A stretch of DNA of 64,000 nucleotides from Spodoptera frugiperda (taxonomy: Eukaryota; Arthropoda; Insecta; Lepidoptera; Noctuidae): positions 8,122,001-8,186,000 of the forward strand of contig NC_064215.1 in the NCBI RefSeq assembly GCF_023101765.2. Direction: 5' to 3'. Positions 1-10,725 of this stretch are shown one piece after another. A program made the position numbers and the translations under genes. The notes below the pieces were generated by a model, which did no database searches, had not been told where the DNA came from, and worked only from the letters and a program-made list of their open reading frames with translations. Each line of letters starts with the position of its first letter. The stretch's first letter is position 1.

Positions 1-611
1 GTATAAAGTGACCGTTGGATGTGTAGGAAGATTATAGAAAGCCAGGTCTTGATAAACTGGTTTTGTTTAGCTTGATAATGTGCTGTACATTGTTATCATT
101 TTATTGTTTCCGGAAGATGTGATCGCTTTGTTTATTACTTTCCGTTTAACTTCTTTGTATGTTGCAAACTATGTCTATTTGATATTCATTCTAATTGGCT
201 ACGAATTCACGTCACTATGTTGATATATGACTCTTGCTTCTTGAATACGTTATGTCGTTTTTTGACAATTCTATTTTAGTGCGCTATGATTCACTTATTC
301 GTTTAAGGAAAGAAAAAGTTTTTGTTATTGGATCCAATAATAGAAGTTACATTTATGTAGGCTTAAGGATATTTCACTTTAAAGTTGTTGATTGGTCGCT
401 ACGGTTTCATTATTGATTAGCAGATAGGCATGTTCTTTTTCTGGTTTGTAAATCACTTCTAATTATGGTGGTGTTGTGCCTATTTGGTTTAACTTAATAG
501 GTTTTGTCTTGTTGTATTTAATAACAACACCAGAAACGAGTAGTATCATAAAGAGACGAGTAGCAGTGTCTACTTCTTCGATAACCTGACTACGATGCAC
601 AAGTCACCAAG
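1..611. other. Gene-free AT-rich sequence
   Basis: I see no supported gene or repeat family here. A 60-codon frame (234-416) has no recognisable content. Confidence 0.5.
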
Positions 612-797
612 CACGTGGATCATCAGATGGGGCCCAGTAAGGCTGATGCCGGATCTGGAGCTGCGAACAACGTAATGGGTTACCGGGGCTCCGGCTCAAA
701 GCAGGAGTAGGAATCGGTTGGTTTTTAGTCAGTAAGAGTTTGACAATTGCTCTCGCCTCACCCAAGTCATTCGATGATTTTCACCCTCAAAAATAAC
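612..797 (+). mobile_element. Family B LINE 3' UTR copy
   Basis: It contains catcagatggggcccagtaa, gggttaccggggctccggct and cagtaagagtttgacaatt, then a short A-rich end (ctcaaaaataac). The order matches the 3' part of the copy at 58681-59155. No coding part remains. Confidence 0.65.
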
Positions 798-1442
798 AAA
801 CTGTGGATTATGACTATTACGCTCTTGAAGAGAAAGCTTATTTAATTTACCTTAGCTTCTACTAATAGCCTAATGATGACGGGAAAGAATATTAAAGTCA
901 CATGACCAGATGCAGCCTAAACGACGCCGTTTAGCCCAGCACTTAAAAAAACCACGATGACAGTAGAGATGATTAATTACACCTGATTCCTAATTAATAT
1001 AGAGGCCATTCATTAAGTTGATAAATGATTTATTTTGTGGTCATGTGTGGGTATGAATAAATAGCTTCTTAAATAAATGATCTCTTTCCGTGGGCGGAGT
1101 TAGGAAACGTTAGGTGATTAGTTTAATCCCAGTATGGATTGGGATTTATTATTAAAATATACAGTAGCCAAATCCGTGACTTCTGTGTTGAATTTTTTAT
1201 GGCGTGTTTGACATGGTTGTTAAAGTTTAGTTATTTAGTGATTGTTATGTTAAACAGATTTGTAATATTTTTTTGTCATAATTTAATTTTATTTGTACAG
1301 TAAACAAAAATACTATTTAGTTCATTCTATATCCATGCAATGCGGATGTAATGGACCTGTAACTTGTGATGTCGGAATTGTAACTATGTATGTGGGTACA
1401 TAGAAAGGGTTTTCTATTACCGAACACCAAAAATTGGTGTTG
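798..1442. other. Gene-free AT-rich sequence
   Basis: No family recognised. It lies between a family B copy and the possible TTAA-flanked MITE. Confidence 0.5.
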
Positions 1443-1595
1443 TTAACCCTTTGACCTCTTAACTATTAAAAACTATTTTACAATAAATAATAAACGTACA
1501 AAAATAGAGATTTGTAGTTGTTTGTATTAAAGATAAAATTTATAGCGTGGCGCAGGACACATTTTTTTTTATTGTCGTGGCGGTCAAACTGTTAA
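1443..1595. mobile_element. Possible piggyBac-like MITE flanked by TTAA
   Basis: TTAA at 1443-1446 is followed by ccctttgacc. At the other side ggtcaaactg is followed by TTAA at 1592-1595, giving imperfect 10 bp inverted ends (8 of 10). TTAA duplication is the hallmark of piggyBac-type elements. The 145 bp body has no coding content. The short terminal match leaves room for coincidence. Confidence 0.4.
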
Positions 1596-2104
1596 AGAGA
1601 AACGTTATTTCAACTACAAAAGAAATTAACAGCAATCTCCCAATAAACTTGACAGAACGGTCAGCGAAGTTCCAAAATAGAGCTAATTGTTATTGGAATA
1701 AAGGTCATTAACAAGTGTTAAATTCTAATAACTGTCACTAAATAGTAGCAACAATAAAGTTGATTAACGATCCTGTGAACTAATTTCATTTTAGAGGCCT
1801 GTTGTTTAAAGTTTGTTCTCGCTTAAACGTTTTCATTTAGTCTATCTCTAAAATCTAGGTCAAAACTTGAAACTAAGTTCTTTCGAAGATTAGTAGGGAT
1901 TGTTATTTGGAGCTAAAACTGAAGAGAGGCCTCCGACGAAGTAATTTTAGGATAGATAGAAGTAACATTTCTCGTCCGTTGTGTTTTGTTTCGTTTCATT
2001 TATTTAAGTAAAGATATATAGATACAAGTACTATAGTATGATGGAGATAAGACTTTTATCATATAAATAACACATTTAAAGAGTCCCACTCCAACTCAGT
2101 AATT

Positions 2105-2235
2105 AGCTTTGCCAGGCGCAAGTGAAACATCGTCGCATCACGCGCTTGCAGCTCGCAGTCGGCGCGCCGTAAGCACGCTGGCAGCTAGCGGTAGCCACAA
2201 TTTGAAACAACGCCGTGTCGGAGCCGTGCTTGTTA
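2105..2235. promoter_or_regulatory. CpG-rich island in AT-rich DNA
   Basis: Contains cgtcgcatcacgcgcttgca, gctcgcagtcggcgcgccgt and gctggcagctagcggtagcc. It stands out in base composition and matches none of the repeat families here. It could be a promoter-proximal region, an exon or a conserved element. Confidence 0.3.
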
Positions 2236-3031
2236 TGTGTGATCTAACAATTTCATTATCCTGGACATAATTCCTAAAACATCATTAATCCTAATATCAC
2301 TTTCCACCAACCACCACCAACTTGGTACCCCTTAATATAAGCAGTTACACTTGTGACTACTTAAACAACGATATAACATTATTCTAAAGATGAAAGTAAT
2401 TTATTTCAATTCACAAAATATTCCAAAATCTCATACATGATACATTGGAAATTGCTACTCGATATATCGATACAAATTGTAACATACCTAGATGATTTGG
2501 AACATTCCAGTAAAGTCATTGGATATTATATGTATTGAAACTGTGACCTTTAAGAACTGATAAATACAAATCACAACTGTTTTCTGGAAAATGTAGGCAG
2601 AGATCAAATAATACACCCACATTTGGCAATTATACCTATGTTATTTCTGAATGTTATTTATTTCACTAAATTATGTGTCAGGATCTAATATTACTCGTAT
2701 ATCGCGACGGTATTTACGGCGATGCCAAAATCAATGTTTGGTGTTGCTGTTTCTTATGGCACCCATTTTGGATTTGCCCTTAAGTGGAAACTAACCCTGA
2801 TGGAACCATAACATGGTCAATTTAACGGATATATTATGGGGGAGTGATACATTTGGAATGTTGTGTTATTTATAGCTTGTTGTATATGGTATATAGATAC
2901 GTGATATCCGTGTGTGTTTCTTATGGAATGTGTAGATTGATAATCGGGCAGGCTACTACAATGTAGTTTATGTGGTAATATAATCAAAAAAAATACTTCA
3001 ATCATTTCTGGTTATATCACATCACATCAAC

Positions 3032-3113
3032 AGCCTAGAAGAGGCACCTTCTCACACAGAGAAGGTTTGTGCATTAATCATCACACCAGCTTAATGCGGG
3101 TTGGTGATTTTCT
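3032..3113 (-). mobile_element. SINE-3 3'-end fragment, minus strand
   Basis: Reads gaggcaccttctcacacaga, gaaggtttgtgcattaatca and aatgcgggttggtgattt. These are the reverse complement of the SINE-3 3' part seen near 29700-29780. The tRNA-like head is absent. Confidence 0.65.
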
Positions 3114-4395
3114 ACGATCATTTCTGTTTGTACTCTAAATACTTGGCGTCCAAAACTATCCTTTCAAATAATCACACTACGACATAATATGAAAATTCTG
3201 CAATAAATAACATATGTGTACCTAATACACAAAATCGCAACGACAGAAAAGAGTTAATATCTCTATAATTTCAACCAAATCTATGTACTACTGTTTATCT
3301 AAAATAAAAACAAAACAAAAACCATCCCAAAGTTCTACATTCATAATACCAGCAAGACTAGCTTTAAAAACTGACAATTCAACCAAGCAACGAACTGTAA
3401 TCGCAAAATAAATTGCCTCGCTTCCTTACTCCAAGAGCCTGGATATAAATGATGTAGGATATTACCTCAGCTCTCACATTGTTTGCCTAGATTATTTCAG
3501 GCCTTACTTCATGAAAACATCGCAATAATAACTCGTATTATGAAACTCGAGTATATAATCTGACGGAATGAGAAAACTGACAAAGCGGTGTTCTTCCGAG
3601 TGGCTGATAGTCAGGATGTGGGCTTGACAATGCATAAATTAATCTAGTCCCGGGTTTGTTGGTATAATATTTTATTATGTCGTATTATTCTGTGAGTATG
3701 TGAATAATTTCATTTGTTTTAGAGAATATTTTCATTATATAAATGCGACTTTATGTTGTGCTGGTTTTATTAGTAGTTTGAATGTTATTGGGATTTTATG
3801 GTTTACTTACTTTAATAGAACTGATTAGTCTTCGGTGGCATTTGCTGTGTGTGAACAAAGAATGAAAAATCCATTATTAACGAATTAAAATACGCTTGCT
3901 TTTAGCTTTTCTAATGACTTAGTACATACATTCTGGTATTATTACGCTCCTACATGAATTTCTTGCAAGACATCTTAATATGGATAGCTGTTATTAGGAT
4001 AAGTTGTCTAAGATTAGTCGTTTCGTCTATGTTTTCCGTCTCTGACCTATATAAAAATTTGTTTATCAATTACGAGAAGTCTCAATGATCTTTACATTTA
4101 GATTAAACTTTAATTGAGAAAGACTAAGAAACTAGTCCCAACATAAAGATGAAGTTACGGAATCGGGAATCGATTTTATTGGCTAAACACTAATAATACC
4201 AGTATTCGTAATACAGTACTTAATCCTATTACTAGCCTCTCGATCTAGACTGAAGTTGCAAAATTCTAGAATCAAATGTCTTATTACGATATCCAGTATA
4301 AGGCCTCGTTTATGGAGACTCTTTGCATTCCGTCGTGCATTGCCGCAGCGGACCGCATCATCGCCTGTGTAAACATATATAATTATGACCATCAT

Positions 4396-4708
4396 CTGCC
4401 AGCGGCTTTGTCCACGTTTCTGGTGATATAAAAAGTAGCCTATGTGTTATTCTATACCATAATCTACCCCTGTTCCAAATTTCATCCCGTTCCTTCGTCC
4501 GTTTTGACGTATTTGAATAACAAACTCACTAAGTTACAAAGTCACAAACTTTTGCATTGATAGTACTAGATTTTGCCAGCGTTTCCGTGGGATAAGAAGT
4601 AACCTATGTGTTGTTCCATACCATAGTCTACCTCTGTTCTAAATTTCATCCCGTTCCCTTTATTCGTTTTGACGTGATTGAGTAACAAACATATAAATAA
4701 CACTAAGA
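4396..4708 (+). mobile_element. Two tandem family D (RTE-type) tails
   Basis: Two copies of the same 130-140 bp segment lie head to tail (about 4396-4530 and 4573-4700). Each contains a tgccagcg start, a gataa(a)aagtarcctatgtg segment, an aaatttcatcccgttcc segment and cgttttgacgt followed by agtaacaaac or aataacaaac. Family D is a common lepidopteran RTE/SINE 3' end. The two units differ by point changes, so the duplication is not recent. Confidence 0.65.
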
Positions 4709-5295
4709 AGTAAAATGTACGAAGTGCGACGAATGCCCGACGCTCCGAATCTCTATAAACGAAGCCTAAGTCGACCAGTCAATCCGTTTCCATATTAGTC
4801 TTTGGAAATAGTAGACTGATTGAAAATATCTATGTGAACTTTATGCATGTCATTTATTTGACATAAATTACATTTTATAGTTCAGCTTTCTGTAATTATG
4901 TTGTAGTATGTTGATATTTAATGTTGGTATCGTTCAATATTTCATTGGACCATTACTTAGTTTTGGATGTGATTGCAAAGAACTACTAGAGAACTGACCG
5001 ACAGAGTGACATTTTTAATATTTGCTTTGACGTTCGAGTGCCTCTTGGTCTAATTGAAATAAATTACTTTTTTGAAAGTATGGGAACTCAAATGCAATAC
5101 GGGAGGTTGATTAAATAATTGTTCAATATTAAAATGAGCTACTTTTCTTGATAATGCATAAAGGCTCCATTTAGTAAACTCACATTAGATTCTTCTAGAG
5201 TGAATTGTCTCAATGAAATATTAATAATAAAAAAAAAATCAATAATATTTCGAAAAACTTGAAATCCAATCAAAAGCAATTTACACCATACACCG

Positions 5296-5604
5296 CTCTA
5301 GTCCAGGGGTTCCCAACCTTTTCGTGATCAAAGATATTCTTTTACTTCTTTGTAGGCTAGGGAACACTATTACTATTACTTTTTTCATGATAATTGTCAC
5401 CTTACATAAGGTTTTCTCTAGGGTCTAACGAATCTCACTCGTTCTCATAAAAATATTGACTATTTAATTATCGCTGTTAGTTGAGACATAAATTTTATTT
5501 CAGTTTTAACCGTAGTATATTTTAATAGGTATTGTCTTAACTATATTTTACTTTCTGCAGACCACGACCAAACCGACCATCGGTTGGGAACCACTGCTCT
5601 AGTC
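5296..5604. repeat. 8 bp target-site duplication pair (ctctagtc) of the hAT MITE
   Basis: Identical ctctagtc lies at 5296-5303 and 5597-5604, immediately outside the terminal inverted repeats. The motif fits the known hAT preference for nTnnnnAn-like targets. Confidence 0.93.
5304..5596. mobile_element. hAT-type MITE (293 bp) with perfect 8 bp target duplication
   Basis: The left end is caggggttcccaacc (5304-5318). The right end is ggttgggaaccactg (5582-5596), its reverse complement with one mismatch in 15. Both sides are flanked by ctctagtc (5296-5303 and 5597-5604). The CAGGGGTTCCCAACC-type end and an 8 bp duplication are standard for the hAT superfamily. The interior is AT-rich and non-coding, so a transposase must have been supplied in trans. 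Confidence 0.93.
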
Positions 5605-6711
5605 TCATATACGTATTTATCTGCAATCTAGATTAGACTACACATTGACAGCTAACTTGACACGTGTGTTTTAGAGGGCTAATATATTATTATAGCTATT
5701 AGTAGGTTGTATTGCATGTTATTGAAAGGTGTGGTCGTATTTTAGGTGTATTAGAGACATTAAACGACATGTTTGATAGTTCTAGGTTAAATACTAACTG
5801 CTGTGTAAAAGATCTTAGTAGTTATTTGAGCAGTTTGAAATTATACCGGATTTGATAAGTACTTTTTTTCGTTTCGATTCGAATTGTGGGAACCGCCGAG
5901 TCAACACCTCCTGAAGATGCTCCATGGAGGAGTCAAACATATGTCGAGTGTTTTGTTGCATGTCGTGTGTTTTGTGTTGCACCTCTGCTGTATGAGCATT
6001 TAATTGCGGGGCTGAACAGTGAACATGTTAAAAATACATGTTATTATAAGCGGAATAAAAACTAAAAATCGATTATATTGTTAGAGCACTTTTAACCAAT
6101 TCATACTCCGGTTTAACCGAATAATTGTATTGTAGATCTTTTTTAATAGAACAATATTTGTAGGACCATCAATATTCCACATCAAGACAGGCAACAAATA
6201 AAAAAAACTAATACCACATTGTAAATACAAAACACATTATTCCAAACCAGTCCTTAACACTAAAATAAAGGGCAATAAAACCCTCATAATTAAAGGACAT
6301 CAAAGAATAATACAAAGGTCCCATACAATTAGGCCCATCTCAATACAATTTCAAAATTACTAGTACGTGTTTAACTGAATGCACCTTATAAATGGCGGCT
6401 CAAATGATTAGTAGGTACTAATGTACCTACATTATGGCTACACAAAACCAGTTTATCATGGCCTCGCTTTATACGATCTTTCCACACTTGCACCGGTCAG
6501 TTTATACTAGTTTTGCATAGCTTAAGGCGAAGCTGTGTTTACTAATGTACTTGATCGGATGGACCGTCATTACACGTTGCGTTCGTACCAAATTACATGC
6601 GAATGTGTACTGTGTGTTAATTAGACCCACGATACTTGTTTGATGATGCTTTGTGCTTGGAGAGATATTGGTGAAAATAAAAGTGTTGGTTGTAATAGTG
6701 ATTGATGGTTA

Positions 6712-7000
6712 TTTTTATGGTATAAGAAAGTAAATGATCGGACGGTGATCTGATTGTAAGCAATTGCCGCCGCGCATTGACACCCGAAACATCAGAGGCG
6801 TTGCAAGTGCCGACTTATTAGGATATTAAAGATTGTTGGGGAATCAGGGATTGGGAAGGTAATTGGGCCTCCAGTAACCTCATTTACACAACGAAACTCA
6901 ATACACGCGTTGTTTTACGTTGGTTTTCTGTGAGACCGTGGTATCACTCCGGTCAAGCCGACCCATTCGTGCTGAAGCATGGCTCTCCCAAACTTAAACC
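6712..7000 (-). mobile_element. Family A repeat, near full length
   Basis: Family A reads on the minus strand, from the tgggagagccatgc end to a ccataaaaa-type tail. This copy keeps caccagaggcgttacaagtg-like sequence, a ggggaatcagggattgggaa block, the acacgcgttgt hairpin and ccgtggtatcactccggtca. There are small deletions in the middle. Confidence 0.72.
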
Positions 7001-7430
7001 TGGTACTAAATGTGCACAACATGTATCTATTCATTTGTTTGTATTATTTGCTAAAGGGACACACATAACACAATTCATGTGTTAAGTATATACATATGTA
7101 CCATTCCAAAGAAGTCGAAGAGTCTGACCACGCATTTGAAGTTATGGATGGTAAGTTATTACACAAAGACCAAAATATAACATCATTATTAATGTCCGTA
7201 CCACACAATATGAACACTTATGTGAACAAATAAGTTCATACTATTTTGTCGACGACATAACACACCATCATTGATGACATAAAACTACCACTTAACACAC
7301 AGCTTTCAAATCTCCAAACTCGGCATCCCATCCACGTGGTACATTATTGACGAAACAAGTTATTTAGTAATGTAAACGATAATAACAAAAACAAACATTT
7401 TGTGGCAACTCCATTGTTGTTTCCTACAAA

Positions 7431-8012
7431 TTGAAACTGTTAGTCTAAACATAAACAAGCTCCCACGTCCTATTATTCTTTAAAAACTTTCACAACGAAT
7501 CAACATAAAAATTTATTCAGTTAACTTCTATATAATGTGCCCTAAATAGGAGCATATCTATTAAACTTGATTCATTATTTCATCCTACGACTGCCTCGTT
7601 GGTCGAATGGTCACAAGTGCGACTGCCGGATAACTGGGCTTTTTTCGGCTTTTCGAAAATTTCTCAGTAGTAGCACGGAATCTGGAATTGTGCCCAGTAT
7701 ATGGCAATAGGCTCACCCCCTATTACATGGGACTTATAACACAAATGGTGAAAAGTGGGTGTACATTGTATAGTGGCATTACGTGCCGTAATGTACACCT
7801 CAGCCTACCCCTTCGGGGATAAAAGCCGTGACGTTACGTTACGTTGAAACTGTTAGTCTAAACATAAATAAACATAAACAAGCTCCCACGTCCTATTATT
7901 CTTTAAAAACTTTCACAACGAATCAACATAAAAATTAATTCAGTTAACTTCTATATAATGTGCCCTAAATAGGAGCATATCTATTAAACTTGATTCATTA
8001 TTTCATGCTACG
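7431..8012. repeat. Direct duplication of about 160 bp of host DNA flanking SINE-1
   Basis: The segment starting ttgaaactgttagtctaaac and ending cctacg or gctacg occurs at 7431-7589 and 7844-8012. The copies are nearly identical. The second has a 10 bp internal duplication (aacataaataaacataaac) and a few substitutions. The SINE fills the space between them exactly. Confidence 0.92.
7590..7843 (+). mobile_element. SINE-1 copy (tRNA-derived)
   Basis: It starts ctgcctcgttggtcgaatgg, a box A-like segment, and continues cacaagtgcgactgccgg. The minus-strand copy at 31401 retains the adjacent box B-like gggttcgattt segment. The 3' end reads ccccttcggggataaaagcc and closes with acgtt repeats. It is flanked on each side by a copy of the same roughly 160 bp host sequence. 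Confidence 0.82.
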
Positions 8013-8056
8013 TCACTATTGTGCTCAAGATTGATTGATGTTATTACCATTTTAAC

Positions 8057-9540
8057 TATTTATTTATTTATTTATTTATTTATTCTACTTAATTAGAACG
8101 GCCGCAGGCCAATTACACTAATTAAGGACACGACTATCACACTGACTTCTCACAGTACTTCAGACACACAGACAAGATTTTCTTCCATTCATCGGCAAAA
8201 ATATCACAATCTGTACCGTCCAAGAGAGCGTTGAGCGCGGCAAGTGACCTCGGTATAGGTGAATTAGCACGAGCCACAGTACAACAAGCGGGAACGGCGA
8301 AAAGTTTGTGTTTCCGGCTACGACAGTAGTTATTCGGGACGAATAGCCGAGTCAGTTTTTCGTGCAATTCTGTTGCGAGGATTTTACCGTGAAGGATTTT
8401 GCACATGGTTCCGATCTGATCACAATTTCTCCTGACCTCTAAAGAATTATACCCAAGGGTACCCAGAAGGAACTTTGTGGGGTACATGAATGGATAATAT
8501 CCATGCAACTGTTTATACAGGAATCTCAGGAATGCCTTCTGTACCTTTTCCAAAAGTAAAATGTATGTGCTTTCATACGGGTTCCATACCGCGGCACTAG
8601 TTTCGAGTTTGCTGCGTACGAGTGCATTATAGATGGTTTTTACTACGCTAATATTATGAAAGTCTTTTACATTTCTGAGGATGAAACCTAATCTACAGAA
8701 CGAGTCCTTAGCAGTTGCAAGGATGTGGTCGTGAAAAGTCAGTCCAGGATCAAATGTAACACCCAAATCTTTTACACTAAAAGTTTTAGTAATTTCGACA
8801 CCGTCCAGTTGGTAGTTATAACAGATCGGTTGTCGCATTCGTCCAAAAGTCATTGCTAGGCATTTGGACGAATTAAATTCCATTCTATTTTCAACAGCCC
8901 AATTGCACAACGCATCAATATCCACTTGAAGAGCCTCACAGTCACTTTGGGACTTAATCACCCGATATAACTTTAGATCGTCTGCATAAAGTAGGCATTT
9001 GCTATGTTTAATGACTGCTGGAAGGTCGTTAATCATGATTAGAAATAAAAGAGGGCCAAGAATAGAACCTTGACTTACTCCAGAACGCGTGTGGTACGGT
9101 TTAGATTCATAAAAACCCAGTTTAACATATTGTTGCCGATCCTTAAGATAATCGGCTAGAAGACTAAGTAGTCCCGGATCAAATCCAATGAGGTTCAGTT
9201 TCATGAGAAGGACATCGTTATTAACTCTGTCAAATGCCTTTTTAAAGTCGAAATATACTACATCCACCTGGTCACGCTGGTCTAGGCTTGCAGATATAAA
9301 TTCAACGAGAATCAACAAGTTCGTGTTAACTGATCTCTTTGGTCTAAAACCATGTTGCTCATCACATAGATGTTTATCAATTTGTGAGTATATGTAATTA
9401 TGAAGAATGGTCTCAAAGACTTTAGCTGGTGCTGATAAAATAGCAATAGGGCGATATTCATCAACTACGGCTTTTTGGGCACTTTTGGGAATTGGCACAA
9501 CTCTGGACACTTTCCATTGAGGCGGATACACACCATGTAG
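8057..9540 (-). mobile_element. 5'-truncated LINE copy with 3' UTR and TAAA-type tail
   Basis: The element reads on the minus strand. Its RT frame ends at 8137 and is followed by a short 3' UTR (8085-8136). It ends in a tetranucleotide tail that appears on the plus strand as about six TTTA units (8057-8084). Microsatellite tails rather than pure poly(A) are known in several LINE clades. The 5' limit near 9540 is where RT homology stops. I could not find a convincing target-site duplication. Confidence 0.8.
8137..9531 (-). CDS. Reverse transcriptase domain of a 5'-truncated non-LTR retrotransposon (LINE)
   Basis: The 464-codon frame encodes a LINE reverse transcriptase, which copies element RNA into DNA at a nicked chromosomal target. 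Visible RT blocks in order are: VVPIPKS followed by DEYRPIAILS near residues 11-33; the GFRPKRS block near 61-67; the first catalytic aspartate in YFDFKKAFD (93-101); SGVSQGSILGPLLF near 150-163; and the YADD catalytic box at 182-185. A thumb and C-terminal region follow, ending in a TGA. There is no natural start: the first codon is GTG inside a GVYPPQWK block that normally lies well inside ORF2, so the endonuclease half is missing. No internal stop or frameshift is seen, which suggests a fairly young insertion. The residue pattern resembles jockey/CR1-group elements, but the exact clade is not determined. As a 5'-truncated copy it is almost certainly not autonomous. Confidence 0.93.
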   Translation of the reverse strand: MYPPQWKVSRVVPIPKSAQKAVVDEYRPIAILSAPAKVFETILHNYIYSQIDKHLCDEQHGFRPKRSVNTNLLILVEFISASLDQRDQVDVVYFDFKKAFDRVNNDVLLMKLNLIGFDPGLLSLLADYLKDRQQYVKLGFYESKPYHTRSGVSQGSILGPLLFLIMINDLPAVIKHSKCLLYADDLKLYRVIKSQSDCEALQVDIDALCNWAVENRMEFNSSKCLAMTFGRMRQPICYNYQLDGVEITKTFSVKDLGVTFDPGLTFHDHILATAKDSFCRLGFILRNVKDFHNISVVKTIYNALVRSKLETSAAVWNPYESTYILLLEKVQKAFLRFLYKQLHGYYPFMYPTKFLLGTLGYNSLEVRRNCDQIGTMCKILHGKILATELHEKLTRLFVPNNYCRSRKHKLFAVPACCTVARANSPIPRSLAALNALLDGTDCDIFADEWKKILSVCLKYCEKSV

Positions 9541-10439
9541 TTGAAAATGTCGCTAGTGTCTTCGCCTGAGTGATAGTCATGTTTACTATTTATTATAGTT
9601 CTTATTTTGTCCACTGGAAAATTATAAGTTGGTTTTAGTTTTTTATGGGTGAATATGCTTAGTCTTGTTAAAAGTTTGTTGGATTGTTATGGATATGACA
9701 TGACAATACCAACATATATTATTCGAATACTATTCTTATTTACATCAAATAAGTTATTTTGAATTTAAGTATGTTGGATACTAGCATTCATTTCATTAAT
9801 CTCATTAGAAAAAGGGATGACACATACGCAACTATCTAAAACTGTTCTATATAATAAGAATTTTAAAACTGCTCCTTCATAAACCGCATCATAACTTACC
9901 ATCCGACTAGGTAGTGGCCAAACTGCAGGCCCGAGAATCGTAGCATGGCTATGTGCTAATCAATCACAGGTACAGTCTCCTAAACATCGATTTATTTAAA
10001 TCTCAAATCATACCTACTGTATCCTACCAAAAGCCTAGATACCTATCACACTCAATAACCTCTTATACGTATGCAATTCAAGCACCTGGGATAATTTACA
10101 TAATCTGCACCAGAGTTCTAAAATAACTCAGTGACTTATGCGTAGGTCACAACTGTATTCTGTGCATACCAAACGCATGTATTTTGATTTTGCATGCACC
10201 ATTCAAGTGCATTCATAGTCTAGACAAATGACAACTTGAATGACTCGTTTTCTTAAGTATTTATTAGGAAACTGAAGGTGTATGTTAAGATTGTTTAAGA
10301 CTGCATGGTGACAAGATACTTACTTCGTTGGTTGAGAGAGAGACAAGAGTTCAGTGAGTAGGAGGATTTGAAACAGTTACTGTTAAAAATTGTTGAGAGT
10401 TTCAATTAAAGAAAAGTGGTTTATATCTACTTTATTCAA
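9541..10439. other. Gene-free sequence upstream of the LINE
   Basis: On the minus strand an open run of about 60 codons (9690 down to about 9515), shifted relative to the RT frame, precedes the LINE. It includes KPTYNFPVDKIRTI and HDYHSGEDTSDIFNYM. It may be LINE-derived, host-derived or chance. The rest is unremarkable. Confidence 0.4.
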
Positions 10440-10725
10440 TGTATGAAATCTCATAGATGTGCTATGCTACACTGCTTTAGATGCGTTTGGCATCCACCGA
10501 TCATATTCATTGGTACATATAGCTTAACACTGTAGAAACGGACTCAGCTAAGCTATGTTTTTATATAAAAAAAAATGCGTGCTATGGATATGTGCTATGG
10601 ATGTGTGATCGCTATGAATGCGTGCTATGAATGCATGCTATGGATGCGTGGTATGGATGTGTGCTATGGATGACTACCATATATCGATACAGTTTCACAG
10701 GTTAGATGTAGCGTAATCTTCCTCG
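10440..10725. mobile_element. Repeat element with internal GCTATGGATG minisatellite
   Basis: Flanks of the tandem array (gatgtgctatgctacactgc, catattcattggtacatata, ggactcagctaagctatgtt) look like a dispersed lepidopteran element that often carries this minisatellite. The boundaries are approximate and the class is not determined. Confidence 0.45.
10573..10671 (+). repeat. Minisatellite, about 12-14 bp unit (GTGCTATGGATGC type)
   Basis: Roughly eight imperfect units of tgcgtgctatggatg lie in tandem, with variants gctatgaatg and ggtatggatg and one longer unit holding tgtgatc. Unit length varies by a few bases. Confidence 0.8.

Larger units (their letters stand above)
1596..4395. other. Gene-free stretch apart from the listed island and SINE-3 fragment
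   Basis: Apart from the CpG-rich block (2105-2235) and the SINE-3 fragment (3032-3113), I see only unique AT-rich DNA. Short frames at 2817-3005 and 4183-4395 look random. Confidence 0.5.
4709..6711. other. Gene-free stretch around the hAT MITE
   Basis: Apart from the MITE, a segment at 5878-6020 (gggaaccgccgagtcaacac, cctcctgaagatgctccatg) resembles retroelement-derived sequence but is too decayed to assign. The remainder is unique and AT-rich. Confidence 0.45.

Noticed and set aside
10573..10671. Possible CRISPR-like repeat array
   Set aside because: The units are short, imperfect and directly adjacent with no unique spacers, and the genome is that of an insect.
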